From: Anderseniella sp963700885
GTDB taxonomy: Bacteria > Pseudomonadota > Alphaproteobacteria > Rhizobiales > Aestuariivirgaceae
Direction of reading: 5' to 3'
Length of the DNA stretch: 64,000 nt
NCBI GenBank assembly: GCA_963700885.1
Contig: CAVOZJ010000032.1
Location: 186,001 to 250,000 of the forward strand
The translations under genes and the position numbers were made by a program. The notes under the pieces are model-generated. The model was not told the origin of the DNA and searched no databases. It saw nothing but the letters and a program-made list of their open reading frames with translations. This document shows, piece after piece, positions 17,448 through 25,743 of the stretch (its first letter is position 1; each line of letters begins with the position of its first letter).

Positions 17448-18493
17448 GATCTGGCTGCCCCATCAAACTCCCGGATAAAGGATACCAGATCGCTGACATG
17501 CTCCGGCGGGGTTTCCTTCCGTATTCCGTGTCCAAGATTGAAAATATGCCGCTCCATTGGCAAATCATCCAGTATCAGTCTCGTGGCCTTGAACATTCCG
17601 TCGCCCCCGCCAATAAGACACAGCGGATCCAGATTTCCCTGAACAACACAACGCTCCATCAGGTTTCTCCTGGCCCATTTGGTGCTGACCGCCCATTCAA
17701 TACTAACTCCGTCAATATCACATGCATCAACAAAATCTGTTTGGGAAACCCCGATACCGCGAGCAAATCCAATGACCGGAACCTGCGGATAACGCTTCTT
17801 GAGTTCTGACCGAATTGCAGAAATCGGGGCAAAGCAGTATCGATCCAGCAACTCGCCGCTCAAATCACCGGACCATGTATCAAACACCTGCAGCACCTCT
17901 GCACCGGCCTCCACCTGACCTGACAGGTATTCGATTGACGATAAAACAAGCTTCTCGATCAGCAGGTTCAACCAGCCTTCATTTGCAAAGGCCGCCAGTC
18001 GAGATGATGCTCTATCAACCGACGTTCCGCCCTCAATCATGTAGGTTGCAACTGTCCAGGGTGCGCCGCAAAATCCAATCAGCGTCTTGTCAGGCTCCAG
18101 GTTGGCCTTGATCAGGGAAACCGCATCATAGACTGGTGACAATGTACTATTGAGATCACTTATGCCGTTTGCCAACCGGGCCACGTCTTTCGAGGATCCG
18201 ATCTTGCCAAGAACGGGTCCCTCGTTTTCCCGGAAATCCAGTTCGCAACCCATCGCCTGGGGAATCAGCAGGATATCAGCAAACAAAATTGCCCCATCCA
18301 GGTCGAACCGCCGTAACGGTTGCAGCGTTACTTCGCAGGCAAGCTCGGGACTGTAGCAAAGATTCAGAAAGCCGCCTGCCTGTTGTCGCACCTCGCGGTA
18401 TTCCGGAAGATACCTACCAGCCTGTCTCATAAGCCAGACCGGCCTTCGTGATGGGGACAAACCGCTAAGTGTATCCAGTAAAGGTTTGCTCAA
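17444..18493 (-). CDS. hemE: Uroporphyrinogen decarboxylase
   Basis: The protein carries the HemE signature RPVWLMRQAGRYLPEYR near its start, the GFCGAPWTVATYM motif, and the C-terminal NLGHGI. It decarboxylates uroporphyrinogen III to coproporphyrinogen III. I place the start at the TTG at 18493 (SKPLLDTLSG after it, preceded by AGGATTAAGA as a ribosome site). An upstream TTG at 18517 would add eight basic residues. The gene borders the presumed origin on its left, as in Caulobacter, and is co-transcribed with hemJ. The protein is complete, at 349 residues from the chosen start. Confidence 0.95.
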   Translation of the reverse strand: MSKPLLDTLSGLSPSRRPVWLMRQAGRYLPEYREVRQQAGGFLNLCYSPELACEVTLQPLRRFDLDGAILFADILLIPQAMGCELDFRENEGPVLGKIGSSKDVARLANGISDLNSTLSPVYDAVSLIKANLEPDKTLIGFCGAPWTVATYMIEGGTSVDRASSRLAAFANEGWLNLLIEKLVLSSIEYLSGQVEAGAEVLQVFDTWSGDLSGELLDRYCFAPISAIRSELKKRYPQVPVIGFARGIGVSQTDFVDACDIDGVSIEWAVSTKWARRNLMERCVVQGNLDPLCLIGGGDGMFKATRLILDDLPMERHIFNLGHGIRKETPPEHVSDLVSFIREFDGAARS

Positions 18494-18647
18494 TCTCTTA
18501 ATCCTTCTGTCAAACAATCTATAACCTTAGGTGTTGATGATGTTGTGCTGTGGATAGCAAAAATGAACCGTACTCAACAGTATTCAGATAGCCACAGTAG
18601 GTTTTCCACGTATGTCACAAATATTTATGCCAATTGCTGAATATCCG

Positions 18648-18660
18648 TAAATCGTTGATT
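18648..18660 (-). promoter_or_regulatory. IHF-binding consensus in the origin region
   Basis: Read on the minus strand, AATCAACGATTTA fits the IHF consensus WATCAANNNNTTR exactly. It sits beside the most A+T-rich part of the hemE-ppsR gap. IHF-assisted bending is a known part of several proteobacterial origins; occupancy here is inferred. Confidence 0.5.
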
Positions 18661-18840
18661 TATATACATAATTTCAGGATTTTGACAATTTATTGCACAA
18701 TTAACCCAGTAACAATCCGGCACAGCATTGATTATGCAGACAACTATCGACAGTTGACATTTTTTTCCAGTCCCACAGGTAAAATGAACAATGCACACCG
18801 GGTGTGGATCAAACAAAGACTGGTAGAATTCAGCTTTCCC

Positions 18841-18849
18841 TTTTCCACA
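18841..18849 (+). promoter_or_regulatory. DnaA box
   Basis: TTTTCCACA matches the DnaA-box consensus TTWTNCACA at every position. It lies 27 bp before the ppsR start, at the right edge of the candidate origin, with three one-mismatch boxes elsewhere in the same gap. Confidence 0.6.
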
Positions 18850-18875
18850 ATTCATAAACACGCTATGCCCGGCTT

Positions 18876-19709
18876 ATGAAAACAACAGCCAAACAATATT
18901 TTCACATGCATATGGTTTCCGATGCCACCGGAGAAACTCTTAACACGGTAGCCAGGGCCGCCACGGCCTATTACGCGGGCTATCAGCCTATTGAACATAT
19001 CTATACGCTGGTCAGAACATCCAAGCAGCTCGACAGGATGATTGGTGAGGTTGAAAAGCAACCGGGCATCGTTTTGTACACGATCGCCGACGCCAGACTG
19101 AAAGCCGAACTGGAACAACGCTGCGAGGCCTTGTCAATCCCCTGCATCTCAATTCTGGATCCGGTTATTGCCAGCCTCGCCACCTATCTCAATGCGAAAT
19201 CCAAACCCCACGTTGGAGGCCAGCATGTTCTCAATGCCGAGTATTTTAAGAGAATTGACGCGCTGAACTACACGATGGCCCATGACGACGGCCAGCTTTC
19301 ACAGGACCTGGAATCGGCAGATGTCGTCTTGCTGGGTGTGAGCAGGTCGTCCAAGACACCTACCAGCATCTATCTGGCCAATCGCGGGATAAAGACTGCC
19401 AATATTCCCCTTGTACCGGGCATTGCAACGCCTCCCGGACTGACAAAATTGCAGCACCCCCTGATTGTGGGACTGATTGCAAGCGCTGATCGCATCTCGC
19501 AGATACGCCGCCACAGGCTCCTCACCCTGAAGGAAGGCCGCGATACGTCTTATGTAGATCGAAAAGCCATCACTGAGGAACTTATGGCGATGCGAAAGTT
19601 ATGCAGCGCGAACAATTGGCCCATAATAGATGTTACGCGTCGTTCAATTGAAGAAACTGCTGCTGCAATTATGAACCTCCTGGCAGATCCAACCGCCAAG
19701 ACCGCATGA
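18876..19709 (+). CDS. ppsR: Pyruvate, water dikinase regulatory protein (bifunctional kinase/pyrophosphorylase, DUF299)
   Basis: The 277-residue protein has the DUF299 signature: an N-terminal HMVSDATGETLN, a P-loop-like LGVSRSSKTPTSIYLANRG, and NIPLVPG after it. Family members both phosphorylate (ADP-dependent) and dephosphorylate PEP synthetase or pyruvate phosphate dikinase. The gene is the first to the right of the putative origin, equivalent to the RP001 position beside Caulobacter Cori. maf follows 10 bp downstream, beginning a run of closely packed genes ppsR-maf-aroE-coaE-dnaQ. The target enzyme is not encoded in the window. Confidence 0.92.
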   Translation: MKTTAKQYFHMHMVSDATGETLNTVARAATAYYAGYQPIEHIYTLVRTSKQLDRMIGEVEKQPGIVLYTIADARLKAELEQRCEALSIPCISILDPVIASLATYLNAKSKPHVGGQHVLNAEYFKRIDALNYTMAHDDGQLSQDLESADVVLLGVSRSSKTPTSIYLANRGIKTANIPLVPGIATPPGLTKLQHPLIVGLIASADRISQIRRHRLLTLKEGRDTSYVDRKAITEELMAMRKLCSANNWPIIDVTRRSIEETAAAIMNLLADPTAKTA

Positions 19710-19719
19710 ATTTGCCCCG

Positions 19720-20310
19720 ATGAAACTAATCCTTGCATCAAACAGTGCGGCGCGTCGTCAAATGCTGGCCAACGCCGGGTATCAGTTCGAAACTATAGCT
19801 GCGAATGTTGATGAGAGGGCACTGGAAACATCTCACCTGGCATGCAAACGGCCTGCCGAGGACCTGGCGCTATTGCTGGCCAATGCCAAGGCCCAGGCAG
19901 TCAGTGCAAATCATCCGTATGATATGGTCATCGGTTCAGACCAGGTGTTAATCTGTGAGGGGAGAATCTTCAGCAAGGTAAAACACCTGACCGAGGCGGC
20001 AGATCAACTTTCCGCCCTGCAGGGAAAAACCCATCAACTGATATCAGCTGTCGCCTGCTGGAAGCAGGATCAGCCGGTGTTACAGGTGAGTGACGCAGTT
20101 GACATGACGATGTATCGGCTCACTGCGCGCGAGATTGAAACCTATTTGCAGGATGCTGGCTCCGCAGTGCTGGATTCGGTGGGATGTTATCAGATTGAAG
20201 GAAAAGGCATCCGCTTGTTCGAAGATATAGCCGGGTCTCATTTTACCATTATGGGTATGCCGCTCATCCCTCTTGTTAGATTTCTCCGGCAACAGAGGGA
20301 TTTACAATGA
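19720..20310 (+). CDS. maf: Maf family nucleotide pyrophosphatase
   Basis: This 196-residue protein starts with the Maf loop LILASNSAARRQMLANAGY and has SDQVL with the metal-binding Asp, followed by LQGKTHQLISAV. Maf proteins hydrolyse non-canonical or methylated NTPs (dTTP/UTP or 7-methyl-GTP types) to monophosphates. Which substrate applies here is not resolved by eye. The stop overlaps the aroE start by 4 bp (ATGA at 20307-20310), so the two are coupled. maf-aroE-coaE-dnaQ is a typical alphaproteobacterial origin-proximal set. Confidence 0.93.
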   Translation: MKLILASNSAARRQMLANAGYQFETIAANVDERALETSHLACKRPAEDLALLLANAKAQAVSANHPYDMVIGSDQVLICEGRIFSKVKHLTEAADQLSALQGKTHQLISAVACWKQDQPVLQVSDAVDMTMYRLTAREIETYLQDAGSAVLDSVGCYQIEGKGIRLFEDIAGSHFTIMGMPLIPLVRFLRQQRDLQ

Positions 20311-21155
20311 CCAAAAGCCTGACCAAACGCGCCTGCATATTGGGCCGTGGGATAACATACACTCGCTCTCCGCTTATCCACAGTTACTGGATCAAAAAGT
20401 ATGAACTCGACGCAGAATACAGTATCTGCGATCTGCAGGAAGCAGAACTATCCGGCTTCCTGACCTCAATCCGCAACGGTACACTGGCCGGGTGCAACGT
20501 CACCATTCCTTACAAGCAAGCCATTGTTCACCACCTCGATGCCATCGACGATGCAGCTTCAACGACCGGCAGTATCAATACGGTCTATTGCAGCGAGGGC
20601 ATTGTCAGGGGAACCTCTACAGACGGAGCCGGGTATCTAGGTCACCTCAGGCAGGCGCACCCGGATTTCCGGTTGAAGGACGCCAGGGTACTTATCCTGG
20701 GCGCCGGCGGTGCCGCTCGAAGCATAGCTGACGTGTTGGTGAAACGCGGCTGCCCGGCAGTTTACATCGCCAACCGGACATTGTCGAAGGCCGAAGAGAT
20801 CGCCGGGTTCCAGCCTTCTGCAATTGAACCCCTGGAATGGCAGGAGATGTCTTCAAAGGCAGGCCTGGTTGACCTGGTTATCAATACGACATCGCTTGGC
20901 ATGGTTGGACGGCAACCCCTGGTGTTCCCGCTTGAGCTCACAAGATCCCACTGTATCGTAAGTGACATTGTCTATGCGCCGCTGGAAACCCGGTTGCTGG
21001 CGCAGGCTCGCAGCCTGGGCCGTCCGGTTCTCGACGGACTTGGGATGTTGTTGCATCAGGCAGTGCCGGGGTTTCACCTCTGGTTTGGTATCAAGCCGCA
21101 GGTGACTGAAGAATTGCGGGCATTGATAGAACAGGATTTGCTGTCTCATGGCTGA
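20307..21155 (+). CDS. aroE: Shikimate dehydrogenase (NADP+)
   Basis: The 282-residue protein has the shikimate-binding N-terminal domain (YTRSPLIHSYWIKKY) and the catalytic lysine in CNVTIPYKQAI. The NADP-binding fold contains LILGAGGAARSIADVL, and ANRTLSKAEEI marks the adenosine-phosphate pocket. It reduces 3-dehydroshikimate to shikimate in aromatic amino-acid synthesis. It overlaps maf by 4 bp and coaE by 8 bp, indicating a tightly packed operon. No unusual features. Confidence 0.96.
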   Translation: MTKSLTKRACILGRGITYTRSPLIHSYWIKKYELDAEYSICDLQEAELSGFLTSIRNGTLAGCNVTIPYKQAIVHHLDAIDDAASTTGSINTVYCSEGIVRGTSTDGAGYLGHLRQAHPDFRLKDARVLILGAGGAARSIADVLVKRGCPAVYIANRTLSKAEEIAGFQPSAIEPLEWQEMSSKAGLVDLVINTTSLGMVGRQPLVFPLELTRSHCIVSDIVYAPLETRLLAQARSLGRPVLDGLGMLLHQAVPGFHLWFGIKPQVTEELRALIEQDLLSHG

Positions 21156-21774
21156 TAGACCGTTACTCAAGGTAGCGCTTACCGGATCCATTGCCATGGG
21201 AAAGTCGACCGTTGCCGACATGCTGCGTGATGCAGGTGTTCCGGTGTTTGATGCCGATGCCGTTGTGCATCAGCTTTATGCCAGGAATGGCAAGGCGGTT
21301 GAACCGGTTGGCCGGTTGTTTCCCGATGCTGTTCGTCACGGTGCGATTGATCGTGATGAACTTTCAAAGCTCGTGTTCAAGGATGCTGCCGCCATGGCGA
21401 ATCTGGAGGCAATTGTTCATCCCCTGGTCCGCCAGGACCAGGAAGAATTCATGAAATCCGTACAATCATCTGACTGCAATATCGCGGTGTTCGACATACC
21501 CCTGCTGTTTGAAACCGGGCGGGCGGACGAGTTCGACGCAGTCCTGGTGGTATCGGCGCCCCATGAAGTCCAGCGCACGCGCGCCCTGGCGAGGCCGGAC
21601 ATGACGGAAACGAAATTTGAAGCCATTCTGTCCAGGCAGGTTTCGGATGAGCAAAAACGCGCAGGCGCTACCCACATAGTTTCCACTGATGTGCCGATGG
21701 ATGATACACGACGCCAGGTTCTTGCTATTGTAGAACAGCTTCAATCACTTGCCGGGGATCAACTGCATGCGTGA
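21148..21774 (+). CDS. coaE: Dephospho-CoA kinase
   Basis: At 208 residues the protein has Walker A GSIAMGKST, the CoaE motif VFDADAVVHQLY, and FDIPLLFETG around the lid/acceptor region. It phosphorylates the 3'-hydroxyl of dephospho-CoA, the last step of CoA synthesis. The first step, coaA, is also in this window at 32.4 kb. The 3' end overlaps the dnaQ start, whose ATG is at 21767. Length and motifs are normal. Confidence 0.96.
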   Translation: MADRPLLKVALTGSIAMGKSTVADMLRDAGVPVFDADAVVHQLYARNGKAVEPVGRLFPDAVRHGAIDRDELSKLVFKDAAAMANLEAIVHPLVRQDQEEFMKSVQSSDCNIAVFDIPLLFETGRADEFDAVLVVSAPHEVQRTRALARPDMTETKFEAILSRQVSDEQKRAGATHIVSTDVPMDDTRRQVLAIVEQLQSLAGDQLHA

Positions 21775-22465
21775 AATTGTAATCGACACCGAGACCACCG
21801 GCCTGGATCCCTATACAGGCCATCGCATTGTGGAAATCGGCGCTGTCGAACTCCTGAATCACATCCCCACAGGCAATGTGTACCATCAGTATATCAATCC
21901 GCAGCGCGACATGCCGGAAGACGCCTTTAATGTGCATGGTTTGTCGGAAGAATTTCTCGCTTCAAAACCGGTGTTTTCAGATGTTGCGCAGGATTTCCTG
22001 AAATTCATTGATGACGGAATCTTGATCATTCACAACGCGCCGTTCGACCTGAAGTTTTTGAATGCGGAGTTTTCATGGATCGAGGCTGAGGAACTCTCGA
22101 TGGATCGCGTCATCGATACGCTGGTCCTTGCGCGCAAACGCTACCCGGTGGGACCCAACAGTCTTGATGCATTGTGCCGCCGTTATGGCATAGACAATTC
22201 GAAACGTGACAAGCACGGCGCACTGCTGGATTCCGAACTGCTGGCTGATGTATACATGGAGTTGATCGGCGGCCGCCAGACTGTACTTGGTTTAACAGGT
22301 CAAACCCGGCAGACTGCAGGAAAAATCGAGGTTGGACAGGTCCAGGCAAACGTCCGGCCGGCACCGCTTCCAAACCGGTTGAGCCAGCACGAAATTGAAG
22401 CACACAACGAAATGATAGCCGGCCTTGGAGAAAACGCGTTGTGGCGCACTGCTGGCAATGGCTAA
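21767..22465 (+). CDS. dnaQ: DNA polymerase III subunit epsilon
   Basis: The 232-residue proofreading exonuclease shows ExoI IDTETTGLDP (metal-binding Asp and Glu), ExoII HNAPFDLKFLNAEF, and ExoIII-epsilon HGALLDSELLADVY with the general-base His and last Asp. The C-terminal tail should carry the alpha-subunit binding segment. I choose the ATG at 21767 because it gives the canonical MREIVIDTETTG start; a TTG six codons earlier is possible. It overlaps coaE by 8 bp and converges on secB with a short gap. Confidence 0.95.
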   Translation: MREIVIDTETTGLDPYTGHRIVEIGAVELLNHIPTGNVYHQYINPQRDMPEDAFNVHGLSEEFLASKPVFSDVAQDFLKFIDDGILIIHNAPFDLKFLNAEFSWIEAEELSMDRVIDTLVLARKRYPVGPNSLDALCRRYGIDNSKRDKHGALLDSELLADVYMELIGGRQTVLGLTGQTRQTAGKIEVGQVQANVRPAPLPNRLSQHEIEAHNEMIAGLGENALWRTAGNG

Positions 22466-22498
22466 TCCACCGTTCTCCGTGCGATTCAGCCTGTGGAA

Positions 22499-23011
22499 TT
22501 ATGCATTGTCGGCTGCGGCCGCAACCCTCTGCTGATACATTGCTGCAAAGTCAATCGGGTCCAGCATAAGTGGCGGAAAACCACCATTACGTGTCACGTC
22601 AGCGATAATCTGCCTGGCGAACGGGAAAATCATCCGCGGGCATTCGACCAGAACTATCGGGTGCAGGGCTTCCTTGGGAATATTTTCCAGACGGAAAATG
22701 CCGGCATAAAGCAATTCGGCGGCAAAAACGACCTTGTCCTTGTTCATGGCCTTTGCATCAAGATGCAGTTCAACTTCAAAATCTGTATCAGCCAGAGGCT
22801 TGGCATTTACATTCACTGAAATATTGATTTCCGGCTGACCTTCCTGACCGGCCAGCGAGCGCGGTGCATCAGGATTTTCAAATGAAAGGTCCTTTACATA
22901 CTGACCAAGAATCTTCATCGACGGTGCAGCGCCTTGCGTGGCTCCATTGCCCCCGGTAGCCTCCGGTGCTGCCACTGCTGTCTTGCTTGCCTGCTTTGCC
23001 GCTTTTGCCAT
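22499..23011 (-). CDS. secB: Protein-export chaperone SecB
   Basis: The protein matches SecB with ILGQYVKDLSFENPDAPRSL at the start of the core, INISVNVNAKPL, FAAELLYAGIFRLENIP, and VLVECPRMIFPFARQIIADVT. SecB holds preproteins unfolded and delivers them to SecA. I place the start at ATG 23011 (MAKAAKQASK), giving 170 residues with an Ala-rich leader; an in-frame ATG at 23053 would add 14 residues. Its location after dnaQ, pointing toward it, and beside fxsA and a Tim44-like gene is common in Rhizobiales. Confidence 0.96.
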   Translation of the reverse strand: MAKAAKQASKTAVAAPEATGGNGATQGAAPSMKILGQYVKDLSFENPDAPRSLAGQEGQPEINISVNVNAKPLADTDFEVELHLDAKAMNKDKVVFAAELLYAGIFRLENIPKEALHPIVLVECPRMIFPFARQIIADVTRNGGFPPLMLDPIDFAAMYQQRVAAAADNA

Positions 23012-23136
23012 ATTCAGTCTGCCCTTTGAGTCATCAAGCCGTGCTATTTTCAAACCGCGTGGCTAACACGGCCTCTCTATTCGTGCAAGTTATCATACTG
23101 TCAATCAAATTTTTGAATTGCTGTTTACCTGCCCGA

Positions 23137-23643
23137 TTACTGATTGGGCAGCCTGTCATCTGGTTTTCCGGCATTATTGTTGCCTGCGTCATCAATTTCT
23201 ACGGCTTCGATATCAATAATGGTGGCACCTGATGAATTCGCGCCGTTGCTGGAACGTGTCGATGACCACCGGGTTGAGGTTACAATATTCGGCTCGATGA
23301 TTTTCCAGGCCTTTGTAGCGATGAACTCGCGGAAAGGTGGGATCAACAGTGCAAATCCAAGTGCGTCAGTAGCAAAACCCGGTGTGAGCAGCAAGACACC
23401 GGCAATCAGGACAAACAACCCCTGGATCAGGGCAGCTACCGGCATTTCACCGCGGTTGGCGGAGTTCTGCAGTTTGCGCACCACATCGATGCCCTGACTG
23501 CGCACAAGCATGGTCCCCACAATGGCTGTTGCAATGATCAGCGCGAGAGTGGCAGCAACCCCTATATGGGAGCCGACCTGCAAAAACAGTCCGATTTCAA
23601 CAATCGGGACGACAACAAAAGCCAGAAACAGAAAAAATCGCAT
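23137..23643 (-). CDS. fxsA: FxsA family membrane protein
   Basis: The 168-residue protein has the FxsA pattern: an N-terminal membrane hairpin (FVVVPIVEIGLFLQVG, then THE-like loop and ATLALIIATAIVG), LVRSQG, and a third membrane segment with LLLTPGFATDALGF followed by IPPFR. In E. coli overexpressed FxsA counteracts F-plasmid PifA exclusion of phage T7; its normal role is unknown. The C-terminal 45 residues are Ser/Asn-rich and probably disordered. It is divergent from the Tim44-like gene across a 178-bp gap with no other gene. Confidence 0.88.
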   Translation of the reverse strand: MRFFLFLAFVVVPIVEIGLFLQVGSHIGVAATLALIIATAIVGTMLVRSQGIDVVRKLQNSANRGEMPVAALIQGLFVLIAGVLLLTPGFATDALGFALLIPPFREFIATKAWKIIEPNIVTSTRWSSTRSSNGANSSGATIIDIEAVEIDDAGNNNAGKPDDRLPNQ

Positions 23644-23821
23644 GGGTAATTACACTTGACTGCTGAAATTGATAAAATGGTGTTTGGTAACCTGCCGGGC
23701 ATGATCACGGTGCCGCAACATTGCCCCTTTGTACAATCAGGACTTATATAACACTATGTAACTCAGTCATCGGCACCTATATAACTGGCATACCAACCAA
23801 CGACAGGAACTGGCAAACGCT

Positions 23822-24553
23822 ATGAATCAGGTCTTTGACCCTTTCAACATAATCATTCTCGCCGTGGCCGTGATCATCTTCTTCCGTCTGCGCGCTGTGC
23901 TTGGCACCCGGACCGGCAATGAAAAGCCGTTCGACCCGTTTGCCGGGGCCAACGATGATGCAGAAACCTCTTCCCAGGACAATGTGGTGCAGTTGCCGGG
24001 CCGAAACAAGCCAACCTCCATCAAACCGCCTGATGCCGACCAGGAAGATGAAGACGATGACGAGCGCAAACCGGTCTGGCAGGATTTTGCCAGAAAAGGA
24101 TCTTCTGTGGCCAAAGGGATTGAAAGTCTGGTCGAGGCCGACAGTAATTTTTCACCTGGAGAATTCCTTGGTGGTGCGCGCATGGCCTATGAAATGATTG
24201 TCAACGCATTCGCTGAAGGTGACAAGCAGGCTCTGAAACCGTTGCTGTCAAGAGAAGTATATGATGGTTTTGTGGCGGCAATCGACGAGCGCAAGAAACT
24301 GAAGCATGTGCTGGAATCAAAGTTTGTCGGCATCAACAAGGCGGACATCAGCAAGATAAATATCGCCGGGGGAGATGCACAGATCAGCGTCAAATTTGTC
24401 AGCGATCTGATCACTGCGACCCTTGATGACGAGGGCACGGTAATTGATGGCGATCCGTCGGAGATCCAGGAAATCACCGATGTGTGGACTTTTGAGCGCC
24501 CGATCAGCTCGCGTGATCCCAATTGGCGCCTTGTTGCTACTGAAGCTGACTGA
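23822..24553 (+). CDS. Tim44-like domain (TimA-type) membrane-anchored protein
   Basis: The 243-residue protein has one N-terminal membrane anchor (FNIIILAVAVIIFFRLRAVLG) followed by an RTGNEKPFDPF motif. An acidic linker (DADQEDEDDDE) precedes a Tim44-like alpha+beta domain (about 95-240, with GARMAYEMIVNAFAEGDKQALKPLL in two parts). Bacterial Tim44-domain proteins are inner-membrane adaptors with poorly defined roles; the mitochondrial relative tethers Hsp70 at the import pore. It sits beside secB/fxsA and just upstream of mltA (8-bp gap), suggesting an envelope role. Confidence 0.88.
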   Translation: MNQVFDPFNIIILAVAVIIFFRLRAVLGTRTGNEKPFDPFAGANDDAETSSQDNVVQLPGRNKPTSIKPPDADQEDEDDDERKPVWQDFARKGSSVAKGIESLVEADSNFSPGEFLGGARMAYEMIVNAFAEGDKQALKPLLSREVYDGFVAAIDERKKLKHVLESKFVGINKADISKINIAGGDAQISVKFVSDLITATLDDEGTVIDGDPSEIQEITDVWTFERPISSRDPNWRLVATEAD

Positions 24554-24561
24554 GAACTGGA

Positions 24562-25743
24562 ATGCATGCTGCAAAACCGTTGCGAACATTTGTTTATTGT
24601 TTTCTGGCCCTCATGACTTTCGTTCCAGCGGCGCAACCTGCGATGGCGTTGCAACTTGAAAAACTGTCTTACAGCAATCTGCCCGGATGGGCAGATGATG
24701 ATCACGATCAGGCTCTGGCTGTGTTTGTGCAGGCCTGTGGTGAACTGACAGGCAGTGGGGTTGGATTTGCCCGTAAGACAATGCTGTCCGGCCGGCGCAG
24801 GGACTGGTCGGTGATATGTCAAAGGGCAAAGCGGACCAGCGCCTCACCTGAGGCCGCCCGCAGATTTTTTGAAGACAACCTGCTTCCGGTAAAGATTGCA
24901 AATGTTGCCGGCCAGTTTACCGGCTACTTCGAACCCGAACTCGAAGGTAGCAGGACCCGAAGCAAGGTGTTTGATGTTCCGGTTCTCGCCAGGCCGGACG
25001 ATCTGGTCAGGCTCTCAAAATCTGCAGCGGCCAGACTGGGTGTAGCATATGGCAGGGTTGTCAACGGCGCAGAGCAGCCCTATTTCACGCGCCGGCAAAT
25101 CGAGCAGGGTGAGCTGTCAGCACAAAACCTTGAACTGCTGTACCTGCGCTCGTGGCAGGATTTGTTTTTCATGCAGATACAAGGTTCCGGCCGTGTCAGG
25201 CTGCAAGAGGGTGGTCAGGTCCGCCTGGCCTATGCGGCGAAGACCGGCTTGCCCTATACCTCCATTGGAAAGGTCCTGATAGAGCGCGGTGAACTGACAC
25301 GTGAAGAAATGTCCATGCAGGCTTTGCGCGCGTGGCTGCAGCAACATCCCGGCCAGGCCCGCCAGGTTATGTGGGAGAACAAATCCTACGTGTTTTTCCG
25401 GGAGTTGACAGGCCACGGCAGCGAATCCGGTCCAGTTGGAGCCCAGAAACTGCCATTGACTCCTCTCAGATCATTGGCTGTAGACAGGAAGTACTGGGCG
25501 CTGGGTGTGCCGTTGTGGATATCAACAACCGTGTTTGCCAACGGACATGTCCGCCCGTTCAATCGGCTGATGGTAGCCCAGGATACCGGATCGGCCATCA
25601 AGGGCGCGGCGCGCGGCGACATATTCATGGGTACCGGACACCAGGCGGGGCAGGATGCCGGCGCAATGGATCACGCGGGAAGCCTGACGGCACTTTTGCC
25701 GCACGAACTGGCAACCCGGTTGCTGAGGAAATTCAGCAAATGA
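24562..25743 (+). CDS. mltA: Membrane-bound lytic murein transglycosylase A
   Basis: This 393-residue MltA has an N-terminal Sec signal peptide (hydrophobic VYCFLALMTFVP, likely cleavage after AMA). The MltA-specific barrel domain contains TGYFEPELEGSR and FFMQIQGSGRVRL, and the C-terminal 3D domain has RPFNRLMVAQDTGSAIKG and GTGHQAGQDAGAM with catalytic Asp. It cleaves glycan strands forming 1,6-anhydromuramic ends. No lipobox Cys is visible, so it is probably periplasmic or peripherally bound. The stop overlaps the Smr gene start (ATGA at 25740). Confidence 0.94.
   Translation: MHAAKPLRTFVYCFLALMTFVPAAQPAMALQLEKLSYSNLPGWADDDHDQALAVFVQACGELTGSGVGFARKTMLSGRRRDWSVICQRAKRTSASPEAARRFFEDNLLPVKIANVAGQFTGYFEPELEGSRTRSKVFDVPVLARPDDLVRLSKSAAARLGVAYGRVVNGAEQPYFTRRQIEQGELSAQNLELLYLRSWQDLFFMQIQGSGRVRLQEGGQVRLAYAAKTGLPYTSIGKVLIERGELTREEMSMQALRAWLQQHPGQARQVMWENKSYVFFRELTGHGSESGPVGAQKLPLTPLRSLAVDRKYWALGVPLWISTTVFANGHVRPFNRLMVAQDTGSAIKGAARGDIFMGTGHQAGQDAGAMDHAGSLTALLPHELATRLLRKFSK

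Larger units (their letters stand above)
18494..18875. other. oriC: Candidate chromosomal replication origin (oriC)
   Basis: This gene-free, A+T-rich stretch lies between divergent hemE and ppsR, the same pair that flanks Cori in Caulobacter. It contains one exact DnaA-type nonamer TTTTCCACA (18841-18849) and three one-mismatch nonamers: TGTGGATAG at 18549-18557, TTTTCCACG at 18602-18610 and TGTGGATCA at 18803-18811. An exact IHF consensus lies at 18648-18660 and an A+T-rich segment at about 18655-18710 could serve as an unwinding element. Nearby parAB and parS sites fit. Most surrounding genes read away from it on both sides. Only one CtrA-like half-site (TTAACC near 18701) is seen, so control would differ in detail from Caulobacter. 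Confidence 0.72.
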
